A stretch of 64,000 bases of DNA from Lethocerus indicus (Eukaryota > Arthropoda > Insecta > Hemiptera > Belostomatidae): positions 16,968,604 to 17,032,603 of the forward strand of contig JACDQD010000011.1 of the NCBI GenBank assembly GCA_019843655.1, read 5' to 3'. The notes beneath the pieces were generated by a model. That model was not told the origin of the DNA. It ran no database searches and saw only the letters and a program-made list of their open reading frames with translations. Positions 24,879-37,620 of this stretch are shown one piece after another (the first letter of the stretch is position 1; each line of letters starts with the position of its first letter). The position numbers were made by a program, and so were the translations under genes.

Positions 24879-26532
24879 GCAAGGAGGCAGAAGATCTGGA
24901 AAACCGTAAATCAAATAAATAGTAAGAGTTCGAAATTCGGCTGATCGCCCGTATAACGGATTGGAGGGCCATTTAAATTTCAGCCGGCCGTCTGTAAATA
25001 ATTTTCTTACCGAGAAGTGGGCCTTCCGCGGACATGCAAATTACATCCGTGGAGGGGAAGGGCATTAGCGTTATTTATAGCTATTGGGCCGACGACGCTG
25101 CTGCCTCTAATCACGGGGCAGAAGCGATGCCCCGGAAACCAAATTACGACGCCGAAGGGAGCACGCCCCGTCCAGCCAATAAATACGTACCGTCAGTTAC
25201 ATCACCCGGTCGGCTCCCGAGGGATCCTAATGAAAGTCAGTTTGCCTCTGGAAATGTTCCTTCAACGGGATAGAATTACAAGTCCGCAAAGCTATATCGG
25301 CCAGAATTACGGGACCTGTCTATTACACTTGGGGCAGAACAGCCCCACTTCCAAGTTTTTTCCTGTAAATCCTGGAAATTTTTTTTACAAGTTTCGTGTA
25401 AAGTCTAAGAAATAGGATTTTTTTAAAAATTGTCTTCGCTTAGTTACCGCCCAAATTAAGCCCAAGTCGACACCCTCATAGTGCCAGAGTAGCATCGCTC
25501 CTACTACTTCGCGAGTGATAACAAATAATTCTGATGTCGGACTACTTTCCGAGTTTTCCTGTATTAGAAAAATTTAACTACGTTATTACTGAACGGAGTG
25601 CCTATTAAATTCTTTATCGCGATGTTCCGGATCGGATCATTATTATAAATCAAGTTGGAATCAGGTGAAAGGCCCCATTAATCAATATATATTTACTCCA
25701 AACTTTTTAGGCCCAGTAACCGGTTCCATCAACGGTGTCAGACTAACTGTTAGCGACAATTCATGTTCAAGTCGCGAAAAACTTTAACAAGGAGGAAAAC
25801 ACTGAAATATTTTATTTTTTTTAGTCAAACGTATAATGGCGGAGAAGCGCGTTCTTACCGCCGAGTTTCCGGACAAAGCCCGGTTGGTTCAAGAAATGCC
25901 TGTTGGGGAGTGGAAGGTCGAGCCTGAATTGAGATAATGAATAAGGATCTCAGTGCCTAATGAAGCTGGCGTTAGTTCGATTCGTAACTAAAAACATTCA
26001 TAACTCAAAATAGAGAAGTTCAGATCTCGACCGGCCAACGGCTGGCCAACGCGGCCCCTGCGGTTTACAATTACTGTTGCGGTTCAATCCTCTAGGCCTT
26101 CCTATTGTAAGTCGTCTTTCAAACTGTGAGAACGTTTCACTATCCAGTGATTTCCGCGTTCACATTACAGTACGGGAAAAACAATGAGAAAAACAACTCA
26201 GAACTGTCACGAATGCCGAATAACCCGATGGCTATTTATTGGCTATTTATGAAAATTTTTCCACTTCCATAAATACCGACAAATTATTGTATTATCTCTC
26301 TCAGTTCCTAAGTTTTTAAATTTTTATACAGCATTTTTTGAAAAATATTCCTCCAAAACTGTACTTCCGTAGGAGTATTTTGGAATAGCTGCCATCACTC
26401 CATGCCGTCTTTAACGCTTTAAAATGTTTGTTTAGGGGTCGGAAAATGGTTTGTAATTAGTCTAATATGATACTGGAGAGCAACCCTCACAAGTACTGAG
26501 GACACTTGACGTCCTCCCATATGTATTCATTT
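24879..26532. other. non-coding DNA, no gene called
   Basis: Two overlapping plus-strand open frames at 25,017-25,415 in different phases have no domain or codon bias and are not called. The rest is unique AT-rich sequence. Confidence 0.45.
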
Positions 26533-26560
26533 GGGTTCAGTTTTCGCCATCTTCAGTTGC
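26533..26560 (-). ncRNA. hammerhead-like motif with shortened helix II
   Basis: On the minus strand CTGAAGATGGCGAAAACTG keeps the core 5' half and a GAAAAC, but the helix II hairpin has collapsed. Probably inactive. Confidence 0.35.
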
Positions 26561-28235
26561 ACACCGTTGCATGGCTCTTTTATCAGTAAGCCAGTCTAGT
26601 TCAGACGATAGGACCGAGGTAGAGATGCGGTTAGATCGTCACAAGACGAAGATTTATAGGGTAAATAGGGCATTTTGCATTAAGCAGGAGGTGATAATGC
26701 TCCGCCGGTGGTCCCGGCGTCGCTAATGAACATTTTCTATTTACCCGGCTCGGGGTGATTATCTTCGGGCGATTATTATCATTAATGAAAATGGGCGTAC
26801 TTAACGTATTAAGAGGGGAACAGGTATTAAGGCGGACGGCGCTTAAATTATGCCCGGGGCCGGTCGCGGATCCATCTCTGCGGTCGTGTTTTCAGACCGC
26901 GGTCAGCCCTCCGCTACCTCCATTACACGGGCGTAACACTTCTGCGGTCCTCCTTTTTTTCTCTCTCTCTCTCTCTCTCTCTTCGCCGTCGTTGTTTCCC
27001 GGCCGTCGTAAATAAGATAGAATTACGCGGCCGAGATAGAATTAACGAGCGAGTGGCAGACACCCTCGGAAATTAGATTACCGCGGCTCCGTTCCTGCGG
27101 CTCTATCTGTAGCAGACCGTCCGAAGTTACAAACGCGGAAGGCAACCGATAAATAATTCCTGCGTCAGGCTCATTTTTAAAAGACACAAACCGCTTTATT
27201 TTACGACCCGACGTAGAAAATACTAATCGTTTTTCTCGGCGACGGGCTTTTCTACCTTCGACTTCCTCGAGTGTTATCTAAGCAGGTAGCGTTCAAGGCG
27301 TAAAGGAAACTGACAACAATTCACAACTGTTCACTTTTACAGTTCCTATCTCAGAATATTAAGTCCCCAAACATCCCCCCAAAGTTTGGGGGATCGAATC
27401 GAGGACAGAGCGGGTCTGCGTATACCATCGGAGTACTACTAGACCCGCGGGGGGGGACGTCTAATAACGAAATTACGTCCGTTTGTTTTTCTTGTTCTTA
27501 ATTTTTGGGACATACCGGTTGACAATTAATCCAAACCGTTATAATTCAGCAGATCTCCAAAGTTTATGTCAATAGATGCCGATGAATGCGAAGCGTCGGA
27601 GTCGGTAGCAGGAGTTGTCGGAGGCGTCACTGGCTACCGAGACTTGTTCTGTTTACAGGCTGGTGCCAGAGGAGAGAGTGGAAGAGCGATAGGGAGGGAT
27701 AACCGGGGGTGATCGGGGAGCGAGCGCTTGTTCGAGGGGCCGAGGAGCGGGTTCTTCAAGAGCAATGCCTCTGCCAAGGACAACGCGATAAATACGCGCC
27801 GGCAGATTTATACCGACTGAGATAGCCGGCTATAGGTTCACTGGTGCACCCCGGTACATTTATACAGTCGGTGTACACCCGAGAGAGAGGGCGAGAGGGA
27901 GAGGGAGGGAGGGAGAGAGGCTAGGCACCGACCGCAACTCCACCCGGCTGTAAATTTATAATGAAGTACAAAAATGGTTCCGGTAAAAAAAAAACGCTAA
28001 AACGTCGCCAACATTAAGGCCGGCGTGTACCGGGACATTATTCGAAAACGGCCTACTAAAATATAACCGCTGGACCGTTTTCATCGGTTTTAATTTGCTG
28101 GCCTATTATATACGATGTTTCATGCGAAGTCCCGGAGAAGGAGGAGTCCATAAATACGGTACTTACTGTTCATTAAACTTTATTAAGTTGAGCTACGGTT
28201 ACGTCCTGTGTCGTACTCATTTTTCTAGGTCCCAA
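26561..28235. other. non-coding DNA, locally GC-rich
   Basis: A CT microsatellite at 26,960-26,982 and a GA/GAGG tract near 27,881-27,921. GC-rich purine stretches lie at 27,660-27,760. No exon recognised. Confidence 0.5.
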
Positions 28236-28262
28236 CCTAGACCGGTTTTCAGATGTTCGCCT
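28236..28262 (-). repeat. decayed hammerhead-like motif, 3' half
   Basis: On the minus strand CTGAAAACCGGTCTAGG matches the GAAACCGGTCTAGC end of the family with one inserted A. The 5' half is not recognisable. Confidence 0.3.
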
Positions 28263-28539
28263 CCCTCGATAGTGATGCAGATAACTGGTCCACTAGCCGA
28301 ATGTTTATTACTACGTGCCATTTTCACTCTCTCCACTATCGCCTGCGCCAAATATGTTTCTGCTTCTAGGCATCCTGAAAATGTTATTCCGAGCTTTTCA
28401 AATTTTGCATTCTCTGCTTACTTAAGAACGATGATTTTGGCCCTGATTTACTCTCAGGATAATATTTTACCGTAAAATCGTGAAAAATCGACCGTTTTGC
28501 GAGCGTATTGTTGTTGTTACTGTAGTATTGTAATTGGAC

Positions 28540-28800
28540 CAGTGTGACGCGGGCGGAGGACGACGGCTGCGGCTTGCGGCTTGCGGCGGTTTGTTTTTGC
28601 GATCGGCGTCGCTCTCACTCACGGGCGCACGTGCGGCGTGCCCACGTGTTGGTGTGCGTGGGCGCGCGGCCCACCGATGACGTCACGCACGGTCGTCCTT
28701 TTTCGGGCTCCTCCTACCTCCTCCTTCTGAATGCCTCCTCCTCCTCCTCCTCCTCCTCCTCCTCCTCCTCCTCCCCGTGGGGTTTTTAACTCTTCACAAG
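28540..28800. promoter_or_regulatory. GC- and CpG-rich block with CRE and E-box sites
   Basis: A markedly GC- and CpG-rich stretch in AT-rich surroundings. It has a perfect palindromic CRE TGACGTCA at 28,678-28,685, two CACGTG E-boxes at 28,628-28,633 and 28,643-28,648, and a CTC trinucleotide tract at 28,733-28,774. This combination is typical of a promoter or enhancer, but no downstream exon is recognised, so the role is inference. Confidence 0.3.
28733..28774. repeat. (CTC)n trinucleotide repeat
   Basis: About 14 CTC units. They read as serine on the plus strand and glycine on the minus strand, and neither has protein context. Confidence 0.93.
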
Positions 28801-29076
28801 TTGGCCTTGCCATTCCACTCGCTCTAACTCCACAGCGACCAGTTTAGCAGCCTCTCGGGACTTCTATCCGGCGTCGGAACGCCAATAAGTCTCGAATATA
28901 GTCCTGGGGGAGGTCCGATTATATAAGGATAAGGAGCAACTGATTGAAGGATTGCCCGTCGTCGGTGGTCGGATCCTGTACTAGAGAACCCGTTTTTTAT
29001 GACTTTGTCCTCAATATTTTTATTACATTTTATACTTTGTCCCGTAATTAATAAATGTTTAATTAATTCGCTTTTT
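28801..29076. other. non-coding DNA, no gene seen
   Basis: Nothing recognised between the CTC tract and the next ribozyme-like motif. Confidence 0.5.
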
Positions 29077-29110
29077 TGCGAGACCGGTTTCGGCCGCCAT
29101 CTTTTCAGCA
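29077..29110 (-). ncRNA. hammerhead-like motif with AA insertion in the core
   Basis: On the minus strand TGCTGAAAAGATGGCGGCC is followed by GAAACCGGTCTCGCA. The helix III and cleavage side (GAAACCGGTC) is perfect, but CTGAAGA carries two extra A and the loop of helix II is lost. Confidence 0.4.
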
Positions 29111-30008
29111 AAAGTTTTGCCCTCGAACAACCTTCATCCTGATTCTGTATTACATCTCATTCTTGCCGCTAATTTAACCAATCGGTTTAACCGAAGGACT
29201 CGCCAAGATATTATTTAAAATTTAAAGGATCTTCGAAGGACCTTGACTGATGAATTATCGTCTCCGACCGCCCAACTCGTATTAATCCATTCGCGAACAC
29301 AATCGGTTCGTAACAGCGATAAGTGAACTAGCGGTATATTTTCAATGAATTTATTATAAATTAATCTGCGAATTGTTGTGATCGGCCGACGGAACGAGGA
29401 ACTGGAAAGGCGAATGGTCATCTGCACGGGTCGGAGGTCACGCCTTTATCGGTGACGGGAACACTATCTCCGACAGACAGAGACTTGGAACAATTAATTA
29501 TGACTTATGTTGTAATTTATGTTTTTGCGCAATCAATTACCAACAGATTATCTCCACGCCGGTATTTTAACGCCAATCTATACGGCGGTAAATGTAGAGA
29601 CGAACATTTTCTATTATGTAAACATTTGTACAAGGTCTTGTTCGAACCCGAAGATAGACTGTGAAATGAATCAGATTTCAATACTGTCACTATTTATTGT
29701 TAATTTAAATAAAATTTATGCGGTGGACTGCCGATAATGCATGCGGTGTCAGCGCCGAAGGTGGACGGATTTTAGCAGTTTTCAAACCAGTGTACGAATA
29801 GTGAGATAAACGAGATATGTTTATTCCAACTAGGAAGTTGAAGTTTAACCAAGTTAAAGAAGATTGAACGAAATTGATGCCTATTGGTGCGTGCCCTAAT
29901 TCTGTCTACCAAACATTTTATGATACGGTTTCGGATGAGTTAAATTGAACTATTCGAGTACGGCTTTATTGAACAATCTGCCTTATTTGGTACCATGCCA
30001 ACTAACCG
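29111..30008. other. non-coding DNA, no gene seen
   Basis: Unique AT-rich sequence with small overlapping open frames that lack any domain. Confidence 0.5.
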
Positions 30009-30047
30009 GCAACTGACGACGGGGAGAGGCCGAAATCGGTCTAATGG
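30009..30047 (+). ncRNA. hammerhead-like motif with intact core residues
   Basis: CTGACGA (fits CUGANGA), a 12-nt region ending in GCC, GAAA, then TCGGTC. A-U, U-G wobble and C-G pairs could still form helix III, and the GUC cleavage triplet is present. Helix I (GCAA against TAAT) is poorly paired. Confidence 0.45.
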
Positions 30048-32811
30048 TTTATATTACATATCGAACTCTGAAACCGTCCTTAAAACAATTAATTCTAATA
30101 TATTCCTGTCTGTTATTCGATTACAAATTTAATCTATCTGCCTACCAAAGATAGAGAATGGCGTTGGCGGTAACCGTAGGTTGAAAATAATGAAAATGAT
30201 CCTCGGTTAAATTGTATAGGAAGTCCAGAAAAAGTCATGTTGGACAGTTTCGATTTAAATTTTTGTGAAAAAAACGTGTATCACGCGGTGAATTTAATCG
30301 CTGGGGGTTCGGAATACCGGAATTCTAAATCATATGTACTTATTTTCAGTACCCTCCAATCAGTAGATAAGCGAGGTCAACCGACGTTTTATTATAAATT
30401 TTGCTACATATATCTGCGACTGTAATAAGTATTATGTGTTTTTTTTAATGTTTCGGATTTAACCGCGAACGGAAGCGGCGTATTTGAATTGGCAATTTTT
30501 ATATATTGATATTGAGCGTTGAAAACAAGACGACGACAGGACTGGAGATATGGAATTATAAATAGGAGGGAAGTAATAACTAAATTGATTACAGAACGAT
30601 TTGGATCCGGCTTTATTGAATACCGACAGGGCGTATGGGGTAACATCATCAGCCCCCGATCCTGTAATCATAATACAACCTGCCGGGTAATGTAGCCAAG
30701 TGCCCATAATTATATAATAGGGTCAACTATTACGTTTTTGAAAATTGCCGCGGCGGTCGGAAAATTGATTTCTTTCTCTCGTGCAGATTAATGCCGGCAA
30801 TTAGAGTGAGGGGGGGTGGGAGGCGTTTAGGGGATGAGAGGGGGGCAATATCGTGTATACCCCGTATTGGGGCCCCTAATGGTACTTCTTCCTCTCTGAA
30901 AATGAGGACGCATTTATTTTACGACTCTCATAACTGACGCCGCTCGTGATATGCGGTTGGGAAACCGCATATTTTTTTTTTTTTTTTTTCCCGCGGCCCG
31001 ACCGCTTGTTTACACCGGCTAAGTGATTCGGGATCCGCACCGAATTGTACGCTAGTCCGATCCCGCAGCATAACTGTTGGAGAACGGCGAAATTTCGGCC
31101 AATCGAAAATATTTAGCATTATTTCGGACGGTAAAGAGTCATAATATTGTTTCAAATGAACTAGATTTTTTTTAGTATGAGAACTGCATAAATATTCCGC
31201 TTCAACAGCTGTCTTACATATCTCGTAACTAGACAAATATTGGTCGGTGGAAACCGGTCTAACAAATAAGACATTGGGGAGTTATCTATTCATCTGTCGG
31301 AACTTAGACAGTAGAAAATATCGTATTGAAACCGTTCAGTGAACGCGTTAAAGGCGTGAAATTGTATGAAACGGGCGGGGACAAACAGAAAGTTATTTCT
31401 GAACTAGCGGCCCATGCGGGTGGCGCGCTTCTTTTCAGCAGGCCAAAACGATTCAATGTTTTCGGTCCTTTTTATTTTATTTTTTGTATCCGAGAGTCGT
31501 CTGTTTAATATTGAAACAGTGGCCTCCTTATCTGGGACAGCGGCGGTACAAAGCGCGCACATGGAATAATATATTCGCCGTTGGACTAATGGCCTCTGTC
31601 CCTGTTGTATTCTAAACAGGGTCCGACCGTTTTGGACGAGAACCGCCATACAGATGTCCCCGTACCCTAGACCCTAACCCTACGGGTTCCTAAATCCTAG
31701 ACCGATGGTTCACCGCAGCTAGAACGCACTCCATCCCTGAATTTCTGCCTTCCGACTGTCGAGAATTAGACAGAAAAAGGAGTCATAGTGCGTAAAATTC
31801 TTTGAAAGTAATCCTTACTCTGATCAAGTCGCTGGCCCAACCAAAAACTATTGGTAAATAAAATAAAACAATCCCAAATTTCCTGAATTTGTCTCCAATA
31901 ACTGTTTTGAAACGATTAACGACTAGGCGCAGTAAGAATTCAGAAATGAATTAAGACAGGGCAATAAAAATGTGAAAGCACCGGCGTCTCGGAAATCTCG
32001 AGGGTTGCGAAAAAAAAAAAGAAATATTTCGCGAGAGAGAGATCCGTTCGTGGGGTCCTCGGCCTTGATCGATCGTGATCCGTTCAATGAGGCCCAATAT
32101 ATCGGTCATGCAATTTAAATTCAAACCGAAACCTGTTGCAACTTATTTGAAAACATTCATTTTTTCACAGCCCGTAGGCAATTTAAAATTGGACAGTGCT
32201 CCTATCTGCAATACCCTATCCGATTTTCTTTCGATAGAATTTTATTATTTTTTAACACAATACTAGTTTAGACAAAATTCATTACCCGAGCGATATTTCC
32301 TTTTTTTGGCCAAAATAAGTAGCCTTCCGTTTTTTATATGAGCCCAGGTGCGATCGCGTGCTGACCTCCGACGAAACATAATTTTCACCCTTTCTGTGTG
32401 ACCAAATTAAATTATTACGAACAGTTGATTTGTTTATAGTTTCAATTATAAATTGTCGTCGATTCTATATATGTACGTATATGTATATTTGTCCAATCGG
32501 CATTTCAATAATTGGCTTAATTAATAACAGCGTATTAACGGGGAAGAAGTGCTTCGGCGTCGAATCGCGATGTTTCATGGCTCAATTATGAAATATAGAG
32601 GCGGCTGAGCTCACCTGTTGGACGGGTTCTAAATTTACAACTCGAAGTGAGGTCCCTTTTTTTTTATCCCATTTTTTCGCCCTCCATCTGTTCCCCGCTC
32701 CATGAGAAACCCGGGACCTTGTCATGGGCGTTTTGCAAGATTTCACTCCGATCGACAATAAATCCGGCGCGGAACGGTTTTTGCCCCCCCCCCGAAGCCG
32801 GAACCCGTCTG
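30048..32811. other. non-coding DNA, no gene called
   Basis: Contains an 18-nt T run at 30,972-30,989, a G-rich tract at 30,810-30,845 and a weak GGAAACCGGTCTAAC match near 31,248-31,263 that may be another dead motif copy. No coding exon. Confidence 0.45.
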
Positions 32812-32832
32812 GGGCTAGACCGGTTTTGCCCT
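32812..32832 (-). repeat. decayed hammerhead-like motif, 3' half
   Basis: On the minus strand GGCAAAACCGGTCTAGCCCC keeps the ACCGGT, C, TAGC end. The 5' half is lost. Confidence 0.3.
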
Positions 32833-32856
32833 ATTGTGGATAGGCGGCTCTAGCGG

Positions 32857-32884
32857 AGAGGGAGAGAGAGAGAGAGAGAGAGAG
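32857..32884. repeat. (GA)n microsatellite
   Basis: A GA dinucleotide run of about 28 bp. Confidence 0.95.
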
Positions 32885-33405
32885 TTATGTTTATGATCGC
32901 GGTTATTAAGAGACTTTCATCGCCGGGGCAATTCAACCGGCATTATATACAGCCCGGACACGAAACCATCCCGGAAGGTGGAACGATCTGGAAGTTATTA
33001 CCCCTAATGCGCCGCTAATATCGGAGCCGGGAATATATTTGCCGAATGTACGCTAAAAATCGAAAACGCTTAATAATACAGGTCGGTGGCCGCTGTCGAT
33101 TCTATAAAAATAATTCTCCGTATAATGATAATACCTCTGGAACTGTTTCCAGTTATGGAATGCCAGTTTTATGGTAAAAAAAAAATACCGAAACAAGAAA
33201 ATGCAAGCTAGCGACAGTGCCCCACAACTAGGTTAGGCTATATAAAATATAACTAATATTAGTTATTTTTTACACATATTTGAATTCTAGCTCTTCAGCT
33301 ACTTTCCCCACTTCCCTTGTGATTTGTAAGGGGGTATTCGGGTGGTAGGGATGTTCGCTAAATTTAAGCGTAAAAAGCATTTTAGCATATTTTCAGAATA
33401 ATAGC
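32885..33405. other. non-coding DNA, no gene seen
   Basis: Unique AT-rich sequence. Nothing recognised. Confidence 0.5.
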
Positions 33406-33675
33406 TCATTCGCTAGTAATTCTTGGATTTCGATTGCTGATTGGCTTTCTCCGATCGTTAAGACTTATTATTATAAAAGCGGCGTGTTCAACTCCGCGGG
33501 GGTCCGACCCGCGTCCTGTACATTGAAATTAAAATATGAATAAATATCTTCGGCCTTTCCGTCACTATTTTCGTTCCTGTTGTTGGGCTCGATTTGGCCG
33601 GAGATGCTGCACTTTTTCGCCGGCGACTGGCACTTGTACGATGGAACTTTCCCCCTTGGCAGCCCAATAAAGTTC
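33406..33675. repeat. unclassified dispersed repeat, copy 1
   Basis: It aligns over about 265 bp with 37,324-37,620. Shared blocks include GATCGTTAAGACTTATTAT, then AAAAGCGGCGTGTTCAACTC, then CGCGGGGGTC, ATATGAATA, GCACTTTTT with GCCGGCGA, and CCCAATAAA. Internal indels separate the blocks. Orientation is unknown, and no coding capacity or terminal repeats are visible. Ending in an AATAAA-containing word could suggest a retroposed transcript, but this is weak. Confidence 0.75.
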
Positions 33676-36600
33676 CAACTCCGCTGGAGGTATAGCGCGG
33701 AAGGAGAGAGTATACGCGAATCGATAATTGCACTAGAGCGGACAGCATTTCTCAGTGTGACATATTCCCGAGAGCCGCAACCGGTGTAAGTCGGGTCGCC
33801 GCCCGTAAGGCGTTTTTGCATAGTCGGCGATAAATTGGATAATAGCGCGAGGAAATAATTGCCGCTTTATGCGGTCGGGCAACGAAAATGACTTCCCCCC
33901 CCCCCTGGAAAAGAACGGTTCGTTTAATTGGAGCCGGCCATTACCGCCGGGTAAGAACGGGTCACTTTCATGGGCAATAACGGCGGACACCTACGGCCCA
34001 TATAATACCAACGCTAACAGAGACATTAAAATGTCGGCTGTTATTTTCACGCCACATTGTTCTGTATATATACAGAATGCAGCTTAAAGTTTCCCGAGCG
34101 AATACTATGAGTGATGAATATATCACACATGCGATCCTCCCACCAACGTCTTATTAACTAGAAATTATTACATCTCCCGAAAAAAGTTTATGTTTACATT
34201 CCTCTCCTTCTACAATATTGTCAGTTATATATCGGAAGATTTCCAGTGGAATTTTCGCAATAATAAAACCTGTATTGGATTCTTTTACTGTTATTGCGCT
34301 GTTTTTTTTTGCGGTGAAATGAAGTAAAAACTAGCGAATATCTAAATTACTTTATACCTTGGTTTCGCTTATCAAACAAGTTATCAAGTCAAGTTGGTCA
34401 AGTTTTCTTTCTTCGGTTTAATGCTGAATATAATTAGAAATTCAAATTTGTCACTACTGATTCCCTATACGCCCGAGAGGCCTCCAACCGGCACGGTGTT
34501 CGTAACAGTCTAAATATAAACCGAAATGATAGTGACACAACTGACCGTTCAGCCAATAATGTGGGTTAACGCGGCAACTGACGCCCACACGAGCGTTACC
34601 GCGAAAATTTACACCTTCTAGAAAGTACTAAGGGGAATATTATGTTTATGAGTCCGTCCGCACGAAGAGGTCATCCTCCGATATAGCTCTTCTACAATTT
34701 CGAACGCTCCGTCGTGCCTCCTCAGAGTTTTTATGCGCGATTAACGGAATTACAACTTGGATAAAACAGTTCGGCCCGTGTATATTTTCATAAAACAACC
34801 TTTAGTCTATGAAATAACCGAGTAGTTCTGTTTTGAAGCTTAGGTCATCGTCGGCGTTTTTCCAACTTTTCCGAACAGCCCACCGCAGATGCATACGAGG
34901 CTTCAGTTCTACTATTACCTCTATGACCGCATTTATAAAATCGGTATTCTGATTCTGTCTGAAAATTAAAATTTGCGTATAAACACTTTATTTTTATGTT
35001 TCTAGTTGATTCACAAGGCGCAATTGTGCACAACCAATAATAGACACGCTGGCCGATGAAATGTTACTTCAGTAACTGTCGACTGAAACCGAAGTAGGTC
35101 CTCATAAACTGACTTGAAATGGATGGTAACTCAATACCGCGACCAGCGGCTACGAATTTTTTTTAATTTTAAAATATTTCGAAGAAACGCCGTGACAACT
35201 GGGACCGATTCAACAATGTTTGCTGCATTGTTGATTGCGCAATAAAAAATCTTTCCGGAACGTTGCAACATGTTCGATTTCGTGGCGAACAGACACCGCT
35301 ATAGTTTTAATTGATTAAAAATAGTCTTAAAAATATTCCCGGCTTAAGCTGTGAGCCGGTGTTGGGGCCGCTCCCACGGTGGTGTTGTTTTCGAGCCTCG
35401 GACTCGGCTGTGACTTATAAATCGTGTGCGACCGCAAGTCCCTCCTAATGGCCGGCCGTCATTATCTCTGGAGTGGCAAATGAGGGCCCCCCTCCCCCCC
35501 GGGGGGGCTCCAGGCCGGCCAATTTGGGTCGTTCTGTATGACCTAAGATCGCGAATTAATCCGCCCTCCCATTACTGGTCGAGGCCTCTCGGAGATTAAC
35601 AGCTGTGGCGGCGTACCGCTTTCGCTAGACCTCACCGGATGACCTCACCGAAAGTCATCTCGCTCATTCTCCTTTATCTAATTCTCTGTCGGTCGCGAAT
35701 GAAAAAACGGAAAGAGGGCCCTTTTCGGCTACGGATTTTCGATCGCTAGTCCTTAAATTTCTGCTTTGTAGCTTATTTGACAGGAGACCGTATCGCCATC
35801 GCTAAAACCGAATACATGGGATACAATTTTTTGACAATAAATTAATGAATAATACCGGCTTTGGCAACTATCTTTGTTGCCCACAAAATTCGCGGATACG
35901 TCTAAAAAGATTGAATCCTACGTACTGTCGATATTTTCAATATTACGTAAGTTCCTCTACGTTAGAATACTGGACTATGTTGATGTTTAAAAAAAAATTG
36001 GCACATTCGCTATTTCGTTTTGAATCATTCAGTACGATTCTTTCAGTAGTATACCTCAAGTTACTTCCATTGTCAGTAATGCTACTCTGGTTTTCGACTG
36101 GTGCGATACGGAGTGCAGTAGACAAATTTTATGTTGTCGCTGTTTATTATCGGTATCAGTAAAAAAAAAATAGAGTTGCTCTTTCAGCAGTATAATGACG
36201 GGAAATTGGAAAAAAATTGTGTCGTCGGCGCATGAGCTCTTCTCCGGACATCCGAGTGAATTTTTCATGAATTACCCGGGGAACGAAGCCGATAGATAGC
36301 CTTTCGGCCGTAGGCCAATTCACCGGCCGTTTATGCGGGACGGCGGTGAATTGTGATAAAAAGCCAAGAACTGGGCATTCCGAATAGCATTCTTGGCACT
36401 ACAACCGACGGACTAGATAAGACGCGTCTACAGGCTCTACACGCCAATAAATACAATAATGATAGCCCTGTGAAAACTGTAAATAATTTCGGACTAAAAA
36501 AAAAATGTATATATATCTTTTTGTACCGCGCCTCCCACGTAGAAAGCCTACCTCGGCCCCGTCTCGTAAATTGCGAAACTTTCGACCAAAGTTCTTTCAT

Positions 36601-37323
36601 TATCGGTTTATTCATTTCGCCGAAAGTTTTCGCGGTCGGTTCTCTAAATTGCGGTCCCCGAGAGTTACCGCAATATTAATAATAATAATAACAATAACAA
36701 CTAATAACATATCTGGTGGTTACGGCCAAGCGCCTGCCGCCCGCAACCTCCTCCCGACCCAGGATAATGGAAACATTACCATATCGTGGCTGAATTTATT
36801 TCGGACTAATTAAGGGGCGTTGAACTCGAAAAAAAAAATTGCTTTAAGCTAATTTATACGTCAACACTATTCCTAGCCTTTCAGGAGTTAGTTCAACCGA
36901 GTCAATCGACCTTTATAAGTAGAATTTAGGAAGGTATTCCTGTTGATACCGATAAAGAAACCATCCCAGTTTTGACACTTTTGAAGCATATAAGAGCCGC
37001 AGAAGATCTCTAGACTAGGGGCGTTTAAGCCGTATTGAGGGGGGGGGGAGATAATGGATGGTTAACAGAAGAGAAGAATCAAAATAGTAATTGCATAATG
37101 CACGATACTGTTACCAAGATATGTTATGCCAGACGGTATGCCGAACCGAGGTATGTATCACAGACAATTATGCGACAATTTAATGTAAAAATATTTTTCA
37201 AATACATAAATCACGGATAGGAGACTCCTCGTCTCATATTTAATTTTTCCGTCACGTCTGAGAGTCGATAAATAATAATTCGGGGAATTTTCGGCACGCG
37301 CACATCAAACTGTTCGTTAGCTG
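33676..37323. other. non-coding DNA with a jockey 3' UTR scrap
   Basis: Unique DNA including an 11-nt C run (33,895-33,905), a C/G palindrome near 35,487-35,512 and ATT/AAT-rich patches near 36,680. A stretch at about 36,945-37,022 (GATAAAGAAACCA, CTTTTGACAC, AGATCTCT words) matches the retrotransposon 3' region at 45,170-45,245. No exon. Confidence 0.45.
36945..37022 (-). mobile_element. scrap of jockey-family 3' untranslated region
   Basis: The ordered words GATAAAGAAACCA, CCCAG, CTTTTGACACT and AGATCTCT parallel the 3' untranslated part of the jockey copy at 45,170-45,245 with moderate divergence. No reverse transcriptase sequence accompanies it, so it is a fragment or a rearranged insertion. 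Confidence 0.45.
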
Positions 37324-37620
37324 ATTCGCTATTTATTCTTGGATTTCCAGTCTCTAATTGGCTTTCACCGATCGTTAAGACTTATTATATATAAAAGCGG
37401 CGTGTTCAACTCCGCGGGGGTCCCGACCACCGATAAAATACAATAAAATACAAAATATGAATAGATATATAGTCGGCTTAATGGCTTTTCCCTTTCGGCG
37501 ATGTCGCACTTTTTTGCCGGCGAGATGGCCACTTGTAAGTCGGAACTTTTCCTCTCGTGCAGACGTTAGAACTTGTCCAGACGAACGTTCGCGCATTTTC
37601 ACCCGGCGGCCCAATAAATC
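37324..37620. repeat. unclassified dispersed repeat, copy 2
   Basis: Partner of 33,406-33,675 in the same orientation, 3.9 kb downstream. The first 100 bp are the best conserved, and the middle has short insertions. Both copies end near CCCAATAAA. Confidence 0.75.

Noticed and set aside
25017..25415. Two overlapping plus-strand open frames
   Set aside because: Different phases, no shared domain, no splice context.
31660..31700. Telomere-like CCCTAA words
   Set aside because: Only one or two imperfect units, not an array.
34572..34610. Hammerhead-like CTGACG, then GCGAAAA
   Set aside because: Lacks the full CTGANGA and the GGTC end. Too weak to call.
35041..35100. Additional hammerhead-like copy (CAGTAACTGTCGACTGAAACC)
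   Set aside because: Core elements are out of order, so the similarity is probably chance.
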